Origin: Whitmania pigra
Lineage: Eukaryota; Annelida; Clitellata; Hirudinida; Haemopidae
Length of the DNA stretch: 64,000 nucleotides
Direction: 5' to 3'
Assembly (NCBI GenBank): GCA_021613335.1
Contig: JAJTWR010000260.1
Location: forward strand, 876,001 to 940,000
The position numbers and the translations under genes were made by a program. Below, in pieces: positions 25,301 to 38,700 of this stretch; positions within the stretch are counted from its first letter, which is position 1, and every line of letters starts with the position of its first letter. A model generated the notes under the pieces. It made no database searches and was not told the DNA's origin. It was given only the letters and a program-made list of their open reading frames with translations.

Positions 25301-28300
25301 TCATAAAAATTTAGTCTTTGAAAACAGCTTCAAATTGAGAAAGAGTGAAACCTTCTCAAGAGTGATTCTAAACAATGATTTATCCAAGGAGGATAGAGAA
25401 CTGTGCTCCAAACTGTTAAAGGAGAAGAAGGAGGAGATCAGCAAAAAAGAAGATGTAAGCAAGTGGGTTTTTAGAGTCAGGGGTCAGCCAGGAGACTTTC
25501 ATGTGGTTTCCTACAGGAGACGAAATTTATAAGTAAGAACAGTTCAAGAAGATCAAGTCTAACAATTTGGTTGTCTAATGTGGATTCCTTATCAAATAAA
25601 TTTATAGAGTTTCAACATCTTGTGGAGCTACATGCTAAAACTGATCTGATATTTCTAAACGAGACTAATCCCAAGCATTCAAAATCCATTCACTTATTGT
25701 CAGAATATCAGATAAATGGGAGGCAAATTTTGTCATGTGGTTTTCAAAAAGAGGGGTACAGGGGGATAATGTTGTATCACAAAGAAAGCCTTTTGATCAA
25801 TGAAATTATTTTGGAGAGTGAATTTCTGGAGAAATTATGTGTCAGAGTAGTAACTTCACATGGATTTCTCAATGTACTGATGATTTACAGAAGTCCAAAT
25901 AGTTCATCAGACAACAACGACAAATTAATGCAGTTGTTGGGGAATTTTTTTTTTGCGGACTTTTTTGCATCAGTGTATATTACGGATTCAGGTTCTGAAG
26001 TGACACCTGTTTTCAATCCCACAGTTCCGGGAGTCGAGATGGAGGAGGTTCGGATCGACATAAATGTACTGTGTAGGAAGTTGAAAGATCTAAACAGCAG
26101 TAAATCAGCGGGACCAGATGGAATTCATCCAAGAATTTTAAAAGAGACACCGGAATCGATAAAGTGTTATTTGAAACACATCTTCGATTGTTCCATTCAG
26201 TCAGGGGTGGTGGTGGAAGACTGGAGATCTAGCTATGTGGTTCCTCTGTTCAAAAAAGGAATAAAAAGTGTAGTTTCAAACTATAGACCTGTGTCGTTGA
26301 CATCGGTTTTGTAGTAAAATATTAGAATCAATCATTAAAGACCATCTGATAGCTCACTTCTCAAGAAACGATCTTTTCGCTCAAAATCAGTTTGGATTGT
26401 TACCATCTCGTTCTACGACTCTCCAAATGCTCAGATTTATGGATACACTTACCAGTGCGGTGGAGGACGGAGATGAAGTTGATGTAATTTACACGGACTT
26501 GGAAAAAGCCTTCGATAAGATCTCGCATGAAAAGCTACTCTTCAAGCTAGAGAGATATGGGGTATACCACATGGTTGTTGTGTGGATTGGTAATTATTTG
26601 TCGGGCCGGAGTTTCCAGGTGAGGGTCGGTGGGGAGCTGTCAGCGTTGCCTGTGACTAGCGGAGTCCCTCAAGGCAGCGTACTTGGTCCATTGTTGTTTC
26701 TCATATATATTAACGACATATACACAGTTTGTGAAAACTTATTCTTGTTTGCGGACGACACAAAAATATATAGAGTTATTAGCGAAGAGGAGGACTGCAG
26801 CAAGTTACAGGTGGACGTGGATAACGTAATTGATTGGTTCAACAGATGGCAAATGAAAGTTAATATGAACAAATGTTGTGCACTGCACGTAGGGGGGAGT
26901 CACCACTTGAATAGCTACCAGCTATCAGACCTAGATGGAACAAAATATGAAATTCCAGTTTACAACTCGTTCACGGAACTTGGAATTATAGTAGATTAAT
27001 TTTTAAAATTTAAAGAACACATTCTCTCACGGGTTAAGAAAGCAAATATGATGTTGGGTATCATAGCAAGAAATTTTAGATATCTGTCGGATTTTGCTTT
27101 CGTGGGTTTGTATAAGTCTTTGGTGAGGTCTCAGTTGGAGTATGGAGTACAGGTGTGGAGCCCTTATTGACAGGGATTGATTGATGCGATTGAAGGTGTA
27201 CAAAGAAGAGCTACAAGATTAAGACAACCCTGTAGGAACCTTACTTACCAATCGAGACTAGAGAAACTGAAATTGCCAAGTTTGTGTTACAGAAGAAAAA
27301 GAGCTGATTTGATTTTGTTGTTTAAGTTGTTGTCAAGTGGAACGAGAGATTTAGTTTGTCCTTCCCTTTCTGTCTGCACATATTCCAAGACCAGAGGACA
27401 TGAAAGAAAACTGATGACAAGACTGGCCCACAAGATTGCAGAAAGTTTTATTTTTGCAACAGAGTGGTCCAGGAATGGAATAGTTTGCAACAGGAGGTTG
27501 TGATGTCAAGGGATGTGGAGGAGTTTAAAAGAAACTTGGACGGTTTTTTTGTTAATAGAATTTATAATTTAGATTGAGGGGTTGGTGCACTGGTTTTTGT
27601 TTTGTTTTCGGTTTCGGCGAGGGGCCGTTGGCCCGTGCTGATTTTTTTCAAATAAAATAAAATAAATAATATTCTATAGCACCACCTTCATCAATATTCT
27701 CATTCTTTCATAAACTTAAGGCATCTAAATCTAATGAATAAAAATCATAAGGCATAAAGAATCAAATAAATAATATCAAACTATTTTTAATTATGGAAAA
27801 CTCTAAAATGGTGAAAATATTCTATCTAAATGTTCATTGAGGATGCATATTTCTATGATTCTTTTGTTAATATTGTTTTGTTACATGTTACATTTCCAAT
27901 ATATTCCAGTATTTTATTTAAAATCTATTTTCAGATTATTAATTATATTAATTCATATATTAGGACGATAAGACTGAGGAATTCCAATGACGAATTGGAG
28001 CCTCGAAGCATAAAGAAAAGCATTGAGTAATAAATTAATGGTGCAAAATTAAAGATGCAAATATGCTATTTAAGTTCCGCTGATGTTATTTTACAAAAAT
28101 TAAATCGAAAGGGGAACATTAAAAAAGTCCAACAAGATGCAAACATTTAATCTTGAACAAACGTGATGTTATTAACAGCAATTTCATAATTTAAAATTGT
28201 ATTTCAATTCATTGAACTAAATTCAAACTAACCATAGCCTGTGCCGGGTCCAAATTCATTGCCAGCGTCTATCATTGATTGACCGAGGACATCATTTTCA

Positions 28301-28730
28301 ACCAAACGTGATGGCTTTTTTCCCTGTACTTTTTCGTACAGAAATTCCTCCAGGCGCACATCTTAAAAAGTTGTAATGAAATGATGAGTAATAATATAAA
28401 TAAGCTACCTTAACCTTAATATTACTTGGATTGGGTTGGAGAACTGATTCCGTCTGTTTCAAAATCTTTTCCGTCCATTGTTTCGTTTTGTCTGCCTTTA
28501 AAAGCAGAGCCTCAAGCTGTGGGTCTAATTCTGTCTTCTCAGCCTGTCCCAAAATTTCTTCTGTAAACTGCAAACCAAACAAAAAGGAACACAAAATTAA
28601 ATTATAATACAACACTAATAGCATGACTTAAAAGAACGGCATTAATATACTTTAGATAAAATGCTTTTCTCACTTGCTTCGCTCTGTTGAACAAAGTACC
28701 AGCTTCGGAAGCAAGTTTTTTAAAATCCAT
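22355..28730 (-). CDS. SH3GLB1: Endophilin-B (SH3GLB-like) lacking an SH3 domain
   Basis: Eight exons (28674-28730, 28426-28567, 28233-28361, 24806-24939, 24650-24742, 24291-24380, 23862-23962, 22355-22487) join in phase to 292 residues. The N-BAR region is unmistakable: MDFKKLASEAGTLFNRAKQ, EEILGQAEKTELDPQLEALL, MIDAGNEFGPGTGYG, LIRCGQTQQKLG, KRLDLDAAKTKLRK and HHLRCLHDFIEAEMTYF. Endophilin-B binds and curves membranes of Golgi, autophagosomes and mitochondria. Human SH3GLB1 continues from the conserved LGSF through a linker to an SH3 domain; here LGSF is followed by about 43 Ser/Thr-rich residues and a stop. I see no ALYDY or PxNYV SH3 motifs downstream. The intron 24940-28232 contains an antisense LINE. 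An alternative 3' exon outside my model cannot be excluded. Confidence 0.88.
22705..23043 (-). repeat. Dispersed repeat copy 2 and flanking open frame
   Basis: Inside the last intron of the endophilin-B gene, 22787-22850 matches the repeat at 4485-4560. The minus strand is open across the whole interval (LEDISFKLSMIGKARL and onward) but the translation resembles no protein I know, and the repeat copy lies within it, so it is more likely transposon-derived than an exon. Confidence 0.4.
25140..27665 (+). mobile_element. Degenerate non-LTR retrotransposon with internal deletion
   Basis: The plus strand holds, in order, the end of an ORF1 protein (25182-25532, with RPVLLKFSN and LSKEDRELCSKLLKEKK), the start of the endonuclease (WLSNVDSLSNKFIEFQ, DLIFLNET, MIYRSPNSS), then directly the pre-RT and RT (SSKSAGPDGIHPRILKE, YRPVSLTS, DLEKAFDKISHEKL, SGVPQGSVLGPLLF, LFADDTKIY) and the C-terminal VQRRATRLR block. 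About half the endonuclease and the linker to RT are missing, and frame breaks near 26314, 27000 and 27168 inactivate it. It ends in an AAATAAAATAAAATAAATAA tail typical of Jockey/CR1-type LINEs. It lies antisense in an endophilin-B intron. Confidence 0.9.
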
Positions 28731-29634
28731 TTCGAACGATCGTCCTTCTTGATGTTCTTGAGAGAATGAAAATATTCGAATGGTGAAACTACGTAGTCGC
28801 TTGCTTCCAATGTAGCTCCTTATAATTAGCAAGCATTGTAGCAGAAATAAGATCGATACAAGCGCTCAGCACCTGTCACAGCTCTCTCCAATCCTTTCTC
28901 TCTGGAACTTACATTTTTTGGTGCTCTATAATATGAAAATTGTTGTGCGTTTATCTCCGCCAAATTCTCTATCTCATTAGGCGTAAATTTGTTGAATGTT
29001 TATAGTTTGGCTTTATGCGGTCCAAGGTCGTAATGACAAGTGTGAATGACAATCTAGCAGTCGAAAAAATTAATGACGCGTTGCATTTATTATGATTTCT
29101 TTACATAATTTTATAGAACCTAAAAAGTCAACGTTTTCTATTTTATTTCTCGATGAGTTATCGACTTTATTTTTTTTAGCGATCACCCATTCATATTGTA
29201 TTGTTGTATATATTTATTCTGTTAGTTTACTCGCTATACATACTCTCTATGTAAAAATATCGGTTTTCAGACAAGCAAAATAATATTTAACAAAAATTTA
29301 ATGTTAGAAAACTAGATGCATAACATTAAATATTTTTCAAATTTGTTCGAAGTAATATTAAAAGTAATGTTTCAAAGCCTAGCTTTATAAATTGTTTCAA
29401 ATTAATGCAATTAAAAAGAAAATACCTATAAAATAATGCTTGCTTCGTGTCAAACAATTTGTTTAGAAATATTTTAATGAATTTTCTTTGTGCGTCGGCT
29501 TGTCGTCTGCCGCTTGATCTGTTTGCGGATCTTTTGTCGTTTCTCGCCAGAACAGAACTCGATTTCGTTCAAATACCTGAATTCAGAGACTGCATATAAT
29601 ATATTATTGAGATTGTCTAACACCTTTAGAAGTG
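28731..29634. other. Intergenic between divergent genes
   Basis: The endophilin-B gene reads leftward from 28730 and the PHD-winged-helix gene rightward from 29635, so this 0.9-kb interval should contain both promoters. I searched it for a HORMA domain or other upstream exon of the rightward gene and found none. A minus-strand open frame at 29474-29704 ends in a run of Lys/Arg but overlaps the plus-strand PHD exon and is probably chance. Confidence 0.4.
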
Positions 29635-30219
29635 ATGGAATTAGTGAGATGCCCATGTGGTGATGCTGAAGTTTGTTTTTAGCAAATATGGCTTTTGCTA
29701 GCACATCTGCTAAATTAATTACGCTTTAGCGCAGGATGATGGTTTAATGATATGCTGCGAGTCGTGCAATACGTGGCAACATGCTCTGTGTTTTCAAATA
29801 CATTCTGAGGATATTTTGCCAGAAAAACATGTCTGTAACTTATGCAATAAGGTGGGTAACATGGTATGGAAACTTCATTTATCGTATTTCACAATAATAA
29901 ACGGCAGAACACTTTTCTTTTCGAGGAGTTACAAAATGTTTTACCGGCAGAGGATTTAAAGGTTTGTGCCTTCTTTGAATTGTGAGCAAGACTTAAAGAA
30001 TTGCGCTGCTTTAAAAATATAAAAACTTTTCTCTTGCAGTCAATATGTCTCAAGAGGAGGGTAGTTGGTGCTTGCAAGGAATCATCATCGTTTAGTGTTC
30101 GGGGCATCAGTAACAAACTTAGCTGTGATCTGCCCACAGCAATGCGTGTTCTTGAATCTTTGCGGGAAGATGGACTTTTGGTGATGAAAGGCAAGAAGTA
30201 CGCATCACTTCCAATTTAG
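29635..30219 (+). CDS. PHD finger plus winged-helix protein, Hop1/HORMAD tail-like
   Basis: Four exons (29635-29670, 29735-29851, 29908-29961, 30040-30219), all in phase 0 with GT-AG borders, give 128 residues. Residues 6-49 form a C4HC3 PHD finger (CPCG, CCESC, WQHALC, VCNLC). After an acidic linker (FEELQNVLPAEDL) comes a winged helix of about 55 residues (SVRGISNKL as recognition-type helix, MRVLESLREDGLLVMKG as helix and wing). This domain pair in this order is the chromatin-binding region of yeast Hop1 and related HORMA-domain meiotic axis proteins, where it binds nucleosomes. No HORMA domain was found upstream, where the divergent endophilin-B gene begins. Either the gene is a stand-alone module starting at this ATG, or upstream exons escaped me; the acceptor-like TTTAG just before the ATG leaves that open. 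Confidence 0.7.
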
Positions 30220-32722
30220 AGTTGTAAATTATAAAGGAAATTATATCTATTTTTTAGAACCAAAAGATGGTTTGTCAAAAAACAAGTGAGTGATGTTAAC
30301 GATAATTGAATTAATAATCAATGATGAGGTTAGGTGTTAGGTTAGCTCAGGTTGCGTTTATGCTTACGGTAATGGCAACATGTCGTGCCAGCACCGACAA
30401 AATCGCCCTCGGGTAGGGCGATATATAAATAGTAAAAACCGAACCTCACATCCTTCAAGCCCTCAAGTTCACAATATCCACTATTTTATAGATCAACAAT
30501 AGTTTAAGAAATATTACACATAGAAATGTTGTATTAAAAAACAGTTTTGTGAAAATAGTGCACTTACTAAATTAAGAATGTTTCTCAAAATTAAGTTTTA
30601 TCTGGAATACAAAGCATCGCTGATTTTATTGTAGAAATTCAGTTCAAAGGATGTTCCTGACAGAATCACTGATGTTTCCTCCAAAGAAAAAAAGTTTTTC
30701 AAATGGGATCTCTGAAGTTGTTCACTTTCAGATTCAGTAATTTGAACAACTTCGTCAAAAATTAAACTTCAATATCATTATTGTTGCTTGTGACTGCTTT
30801 GGAAGAACTAGCTAGGCCGCGTTTTCAGTCGTCCAGGAGATGATGTTTGTGACCACGCATAGAAACATGTAGCCTGGGGAAAATCAGCAGAGGCATCATT
30901 TACGGAATGGATGCAAGAAGGGAAAACGATCCTTGTCGCTCCTTGACTTTTTCGAAAAGAAAAAATTAGAAAAATCGTCGGGATGCGCAAGGGTTCGCCC
31001 CCTCAGATAAAGTCTCGGAACATCACATTAAGCAGTTCTGTAGAGAAAAATGGGGTAAACGTCCAGTCGGGTAAAATGGGCAGTCATTAAGAACACTGAA
31101 AATAGAACAACGTTAAACATGGATAATGGGCTTGTGTTCGGTTGTGATATTAAATAATAATTCGAGATTTAAATTTGTTTACATGCTTTTTTGTCGAGAT
31201 CTTCGTTTCTCTCCCCACCCCTTTCCACCCTATGTGTTTGAGAGAGCGGAAATATTAATAATCAGAGTAATAAGAAGCGCGACTGGAATTTAAGTAATGG
31301 ATTTCTTAATGTATTTGCCTTTTAAAGTTGCTCGGTAGGGTTCCATCTTTTATGTAATCCTATCAAGAAGGTGGCTCGAGTCTTCAAAGCTATTGTAATG
31401 AACCAGTTCGCTGTGAGGAAGAGCAACGACTAGGCATGCAGGAATCTGAATATTTGATGGGATACATTCATCAAGTGCTACCGCGTAGCTTTTTTTATTC
31501 AAATCTGGAACACTAAGAAGTCTTCATTCACTACTTTAAAGGATCCATGACCAAAAATTAAAAAGACAAACAAATTAAAAAAGAAAATCATAATTGAGAC
31601 GGACATTTTTTGCGTTTTCTAAAATGAAGATAAATACTCGCTTTAGCTTGACTGGGGATTGACTTGAAATGTGTGCAAGCCATGAAAAGGCGGCTATGTG
31701 AGGTTGAGGTGAATCTCGCATAAATCTCAGAAGATGACTAATAAATGCTAACTATTATTAGAGGCCTTCTGCTCATTAAAGAGAGATCTGCATAATACGG
31801 GTTTTTGTGTCACCTGCTTAATATTTATATAGCAAATACTAAAATTAAACTAACCAATGGATAAAAAAATTTTTTTCGTATTTGCAGCAATGATATAAAT
31901 TTTAATATCGTTTGTGGCGGTTATATTTGCTCATTTGTGGTTCGTTAAGCGCCCTCTAGAATCTAACCTTATCTTTATTTTATTATTTAAAAGGTTGGTC
32001 AATAGAAATTGTTGAATAACTGACATTTGCATTGATTAGCATTTTAATCAGTTACGAATATTACAAATCAAATAAAATATCACATTCCATCCCATTAGTT
32101 ATAGCATTCCCACCCAGGTGCGATCAAGGCCACCAGGAATGCGTTCTTTGAATATTACCTGCCTCAAGTGTCACTTGTTATCTATTCAAACATTTCATAT
32201 TTTGATATAGTCTAGAAGTGCAAATTATTAATTCATTTAAAATGTGAAAGATTGTTTGAGAAAATCTCATTTCCCAAAGACTTATAAGCTAGAACATGAA
32301 AGCAAGAAAGAGTTGACAAGAGATGATATGCCGTAAAGAGCTGTTATGTTTGCGCAGCGGACCTCGTATCTCTTCTCGAACGTCATTGGCTAGAAAACTT
32401 TTCACGTGACCCAATACCTGCGATAATCTTACCTCACACCTGTACATAAATTCAAATCAACTCCTTCATATGCTGTGTATGTGGTGTGGAAGTGACACTG
32501 TTTGTGAGTAGGATACGTCAAGACAATTTGGAACTTATTTCGATTGGATATTAACAAGCTTAATTACCAACCAAGATATCTAATTTGAACGATTGCACAT
32601 TATGGCATATCGTAAAGGTTAAACATTTGATTTTTGTTTGTTATTGTTGTAGAAACGCGACATTACTTAAAACACGATTTTCACTTTGGCTTTCTCTGTG
32701 TTTCTGAGTGTTTATCTTAAAT
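30220..32722. other. Intergenic with short repeats
   Basis: No gene recognised. About 30340-30450 is GC-richer, ends GGGTAGGGCGATATATAAAT, and shares this tail with 57590-57685, so it is a dispersed repeat. The part just before 32723 should carry the promoter of the ankyrin gene. Confidence 0.4.
30340..30450 (+). repeat. Short dispersed repeat with GGGCGATATATAAAT tail
   Basis: Contains GGTAATGGCAA and a CCTCGGGTAGGGCGATATATAAAT end. The copy at 57590-57685 has GGTGATGGCAA and CCTCGGTAGGGGCGTTATATAAAT in the same order. Such tails are common at the 3' ends of L2/CR1-type LINEs and their SINE partners. Confidence 0.5.
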
Positions 32723-35700
32723 ATGAATGTAGAACAGAAATATGTTAAACCGTCCGATTGGTTCAAATCATTTCCAGATGATAGCGAGGAAGAGTATGAG
32801 GATGAACTCGTCGAAGTGCACGAAGGAATTGTAAACGATGACATAAACATGGTAGGCTTTGACGTTTATTAGTGCAGTAATCGCGACGAACCAACGAAGT
32901 AGCTCGACCATTGATCGCTACTTAATTTGACGCTTACTTCCTTTTACCATACAGTTAAAGCAGGTCCTTCAGTCTGGTGTGGACGTGAATCAGAAATTCT
33001 CAGAAGATGTTGATCAACAGCACATTGACATGACACCCCTTTCGCTGGCTGCTGCCCTCAACAAAGTAGAAGCAGTCAAGGTTGGTCCTATTGATTGTGA
33101 ATACTTTTGTGATGAGAGCAATTAGAACTCATTAGTATTGTTGGATATGAATGAACACCTTTAAATGGCTGAGTAGTTCCGTTATGGTAGACTAGAAGCA
33201 AATGCAATTCATCTTAAATATAAGGAAACAATATTCTCCATATGTAACTTCGAGTTCTAACATTTTAATTTTTTCAGTTGTTTTTTATTTTGAAAGTATT
33301 ACAACAATATTGACACAAGCGTTTAATCTTCATTTTCATTTTCATTACTCAGCTTCTACTGAGCTACAAGGCAAACGTTGATGATACGTTTGCAGCACTG
33401 AAAACCACAGCCTTGATGACATCTTCTTTTCACGGACATTCAGAAATTGTTAGACTGTTGATTAAAAAGCAAGCAAATGTAAATGCCATAGATGTCCAAG
33501 GAAGCACTGCTCTTGGTTATGCTTTTGGGGGTGAGTTCTTGTTTAATGACAATTTTTATTTTATTTATTTATATTATTTTATTTATTGATTTATAAATAC
33601 ATTTATAATGATTGATTAATTTTTTGCATTTAACATTTGTTGCATTACATTATTACATTAATTTTAATTCCTGTAGTTCCTTAATTTGTTACTATTATCC
33701 AAGCTTCTCTTGATTGAAATATTGTATTTCAGGGACCAAAAACTTTGAAGTCATAAGTCAGTTGCTCAAAGCAGGTAATTAAACATAAGTCATAAATTAA
33801 TATCATATTCTTGGTCAAAATAGCGAATGTTTAAATAATTTTTCTTGGGAGGAATTGACGTGAACTTGAAGAACATGCTTGGGATGAATGCATTGCTGCT
33901 TGTTTCGGGATACAGCAACGACAAGCTCGTCAAAATGATACTGGATGCTGGGGCCGATGCCAATTCTGTGAATGACTTCAACCACTCTGCCCTCCACATC
34001 GTTGTGGTTGGAAAATGGTCACAAATCAGAAGCATAACAGGCTTTGGAAAGATGAACAGTGCCAATTATGGACTTCAGAGAAGAAATATGGATATCCTTC
34101 TGAAGGAATGGGCAAGGTTTGTAATATTTAAATCTGACTGAAAAGAAAGAAATTGTTATACATTGAGAAGTATTTTAAATGTTATTATATCCAAATAAAG
34201 AGCATACAGTAAGTTCTTCATCAATCTGCAGTGGCACAAATTTTTGAAATCTCAGTAATTTGATATTATTGTAAGCATTAAAAGAGCTTGCATATCTGAT
34301 ATGGTATAACAGAGTGTGTTGATATTTGCCTAAATGGCCTTTACAAATATTATTCTTGATGATCTGAAAATGTTAAACCTTATTAACATTTATCTTTACA
34401 TTTCAGGTCTCACAGACATCTTTTAAAAAATAGCAGAGAAGATGAAAAACTTCTTGAATTGATAGGCCAATTCATGATGGAGATAGCAAGCAGATACGTG
34501 GAGCCCGAGCACAAGCCCGACGGAGAAGACGATCAGGAAACGATGAAGAAACGAGTAGAAGCTGTGTGGAGGTGATTTAGAGAATTGAGTTGATTCTTAA
34601 AATGCACACTTTTGAATGCATCTTGTGTTTAAGTTACCGACAAGATAAACTGAATGAAACCAAAAGCAAAAAATCTGGAGGAGTCATTGACAACCTGTTG
34701 TCATGTGGTGGGAAGAGGGGTAAAAAAGCCAAGCAAGGGGAACTTAATTCTCGTCCTTTGAATGTTGCCGACCAGAGACCGAACGTTCCTGCTGATTCCG
34801 AAAAGGAAATTCTTGATATATCAGAGAAGTGTGCAAAAATACTGAAATACATTTTGGATGCTGGCTGTGAAACTGATAAAGCAAGTTCATAATTTTGCAA
34901 TTTTGTTAATGTTGATTGAAAGTTGTTCATGATGTATAAAATAATATAGATCTATTGATGACGAGTTGTTTGAGATATTGACCGTGCATTTAGAATTTCA
35001 TAACATCTTTTTAGGTCGAGAAAACATTTGGAATGACTGCTTTAGACATGGCCATATTGTTTGGAGATGTTGAATCCACTGCTGTGCTTGCATCTGCTGG
35101 TGGTGACCCATTCCACTTGCTCAAGATGTTTTCTTTAACAGAACTGCAAGATGCCATCATCTCAGTTAATAAGAAGAGAGTTAAAGAAATCCTGGCATCT
35201 GACCCACATATAGATGTCAACCAAAAGTTTTCATCATTCAATGTGACTGGCAGACAAGATGGGGCTAGTATTAGTTGTTGCATTGGATGTGCACTCTCGT
35301 GTGTTTTTTTTTAACTGTTGAATAAAGCTATCGAATGATGTATTTTTTTACTGATAGTACTCTGTTTTTGGAGTTTATTTCTGTGTTTTACCAGATTGGA
35401 CTCAAACTACTGAACGGTGACATTTTTCTAGCTGTTTCGTGATTGTACCCGATCACACTGTCTGTCTGCACTTCTCTTCCCTCGGACAGTTCTTACCAGA
35501 TCAACATAATGAAATGCTACGACGGTTCATTCCTAATGACTCTAAACTCGGGATGGACACATCTTGCTCGGAGTACATGAAAAAGGATGTTTCGGCTCCA
35601 GATCTGGTGCCCGGTTCATGTTAGGGTTCCACCAGTTAGCATGTTTAGCAAGCTGAGGCCCCTCATGCCAGTATAGAACACACTTGATTTCTTAGATTAG

Positions 35701-38700
35701 ACTGTCTCAACATAAGCTCGCTGGCAAAAAAGTTTGACTCTGTCCCCGATCTCATCACCGATAAAAGTACTGATGTTCTGTCAATTACCGAAACATGGCA
35801 CGCTGAAGGTTTTCTTGCTATCTGCAAGCTTCACCAGTATGGTTACTCGGTCCTCGATCTTGTGAAGGTCATGCTCTGAGGTCTCTTAGGATGAATCATG
35901 ATGGTCCTGTTGATAATTGGGTCTTCAACAGTTGGACTACATCAGCTCAATGTCAGCTTAAACTTGAGTACATTTGAGTCACTTGCCACCCAGATAAACG
36001 TGGGAGCAAAACACACAAAACTCTAATTCCATCTAAGAGTTTCTGAATTTCTGCCCTAAGGGCTTTTAAGAGGTGCGGAGGTTAATCAGCTCTCTCCCCC
36101 ATCAAGCAATGTGGCCTTGACCCCATTCCATCATGGCTACTCAAGAAACTTTCCCATATATTAGCTCTTTATCTGGTACATCTATTCAATAAATCTTCGG
36201 GCCAATTTCCTAGTTCCTTCAAGGAAGCACAAGTTCGGCCCATACTTAAAAAATCTACTCTTGATCCACAACTACCGTCATCTTACCATCCAACATCCAA
36301 TTTCAGCATGCTCTCAAAACTTCTAGAACATCTCGTTCTCACCCGTCTCCTAAGTCATCTCAACAACAATGCGTCACTCCCCAAAACGCAGTCAGCATAT
36401 CATCTGCACGGAAAACTGCAGTCCTAAGAGTCTTGTTTGACATCAAGATGGCATTGGTCAAGTATCCCTTCTTCCACTTCTCGACATGCAGCGTTTGACA
36501 CCGTAGATCATGACATCCTCATCAACAGACTGGAAAAAACATTTGGAGCTCATCAAATGACACTAAAATGTATAAGACACTAAATTATATAATACACATC
36601 TTTTGGGACGTAATCAAACAGTACTGTCTTCAACCTTGTACAACATTAAGCAGTACATTCAATTAGGCGTTCTAAGGAGCTCAAATTCTGGGACTAATTC
36701 CCTTTTCACCACCCATGGCCTCTTCAGTCACAAGTACATGGACGACATCCAAATCTATGGCAATCTTGAAAGAGTTTCAGCGGTTGTTGAGTGTCGACTT
36801 GTCTCGAGGAGGTTGTCTCGTGAATATCATCCAATCGACTACCCTGACAAGACGTAGGTGATATGATTTGGATCTGCTGCCAGATGCAGCAGCATTAACT
36901 CCATTAGCTTACTAAAACTAGCAGGTGTTACCATTAGCCCTTTGCGGACAGTCAGAAGCCTCTGTGCATGTTTTGACACATCCCTGACGATGAATCCTCA
37001 TGTTAATCAGGTTGCTGCAAGCTGTTATGCTCCTCAAGAAGGCTATACCATTTGTCCCACATCAAATCTTTAAAGCTTGATTACTGCAATTCGATTCTTG
37101 CCGACGTCAACTGCCAAACTCATTTGTGGTGGAAGATCTTTCGATCATATCACTCTTTTCCTGAGAAAGCTTCATTGGCTGAAAATTGAGGACAAGATCA
37201 TTTTCAAAATCCTCCTTCTAATGTATAAGGCCACCTCAGGCAGTGCTCCTCAATACCTTACTGAACTTCTGACATCATCTGTCACTGCCAGGGCTTCCCT
37301 CCAGTCCTCTAGGACTCTTGTTGTTTAAGGAGGGAAAACGGTCATTCCATGTCTGCAGGCCCAGGATATGGAATTCACTTCCCACTGAGATCTGGTGTAC
37401 TCCAACAATAGAACTGTTTAAATCATCACTTAAAACTTACCTTTTTCAATAGTCCTATTGAGTCAATTTTATTTTTGTCTAAAATATTTTTGTTTACTCA
37501 TTAGTTTTTATCCCACTCACTCAATTGGAAGAATGAAATTGGATTTGCTTGTTGTAGTGCCAACACATCCCTATGGGATCCTTTTGTGTACTCAAACATA
37601 AGATAAATTAGTTGTAAATTGTAAATTATTTAAAAGATGCATTGTTTTTTTTATTAAATTAAATGAACTTGCAAATGCCATTTGTTCAATCACCTCAGAT
37701 GAAGAAAGACCTCAAAACAGATGGCCTGACGCCCATTGCAGTTGCTGCACAATTGAGTGACATCGAGATCCTGGACATCATCAAAATACTTCAGAAACAG
37801 GGTCAACTTCCTCTTATCCAATTAGCAATTAATGTCATTTGTTTAAGTTTTTAAGGAATTTTTAGGGAAGGTAACAACTCAATGCATTTGAACCTTATTT
37901 GAACTGTTATAATAATACAATGATAACTATATAATGAGAGTGATAATAATAATTAATATTAATATATTCTTGTTAATCAGTTGTTTGAATTCTCTGAATC
38001 AGGTGGAGATGTCAATGCAGTTGGTTCTGGTGGAAGCACTCCACTGGCCGAAGCTAGTAGGGTTGGAAACTTGAAAATGGTCGAGTTTCTGATTTCTCAA
38101 GGAGCTTCGGTCGAACTGCCGAGTCCGTGCTACGACAATGCCACCCCTGTTACCATGGCTGCATCTAACAGACATTACCATATTGTTGAATATCTGCTCG
38201 TAAGCACTCTTGCTTTCATAACAAGTTTTTTTTTAATTTGTTCATTTATTTTACATATAAATATTTGTATTTTATGTTTATTTACATAGAGAATTACATA
38301 ATCATTACAAAACGATTCATTTAGTCATAAAATAGGCAAAAATGCAAATTAATTACGTTTTACTCTCAGAATAAGCAAGCTAAGTTGGACAAAAAGTTGA
38401 GCAATGGCAAAACAGCTCTGATCCTTGCATCAGAAAACGATGACAAAATGATGATCGATAAAATATTAAGTGCCAATCTTCTGGACAATTACACTGACAG
38501 AAATGGCTTCACATATGAAATGGCAAAGGAGTTCCAAAAACCTGACAAAAGTCAGTCATAATAAGTTTATTTCAAGTTGGATATCAGCCTGACATTAACT
38601 GAATCTGATCAAATACTGAAGTTCAGATTTAATGTTGAAAAATTCTCTATAATTGTCCAAGGATTGCCCTAAAAGCTAAAATGATTTGAATTTAATGTTC

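Noticed and set aside
29474..29704. Minus-strand basic protein (Lys/Arg-rich end) between endophilin-B and the PHD gene
   Set aside because: It overlaps the PHD exon on the other strand, starts ambiguously and has no recognisable domain.
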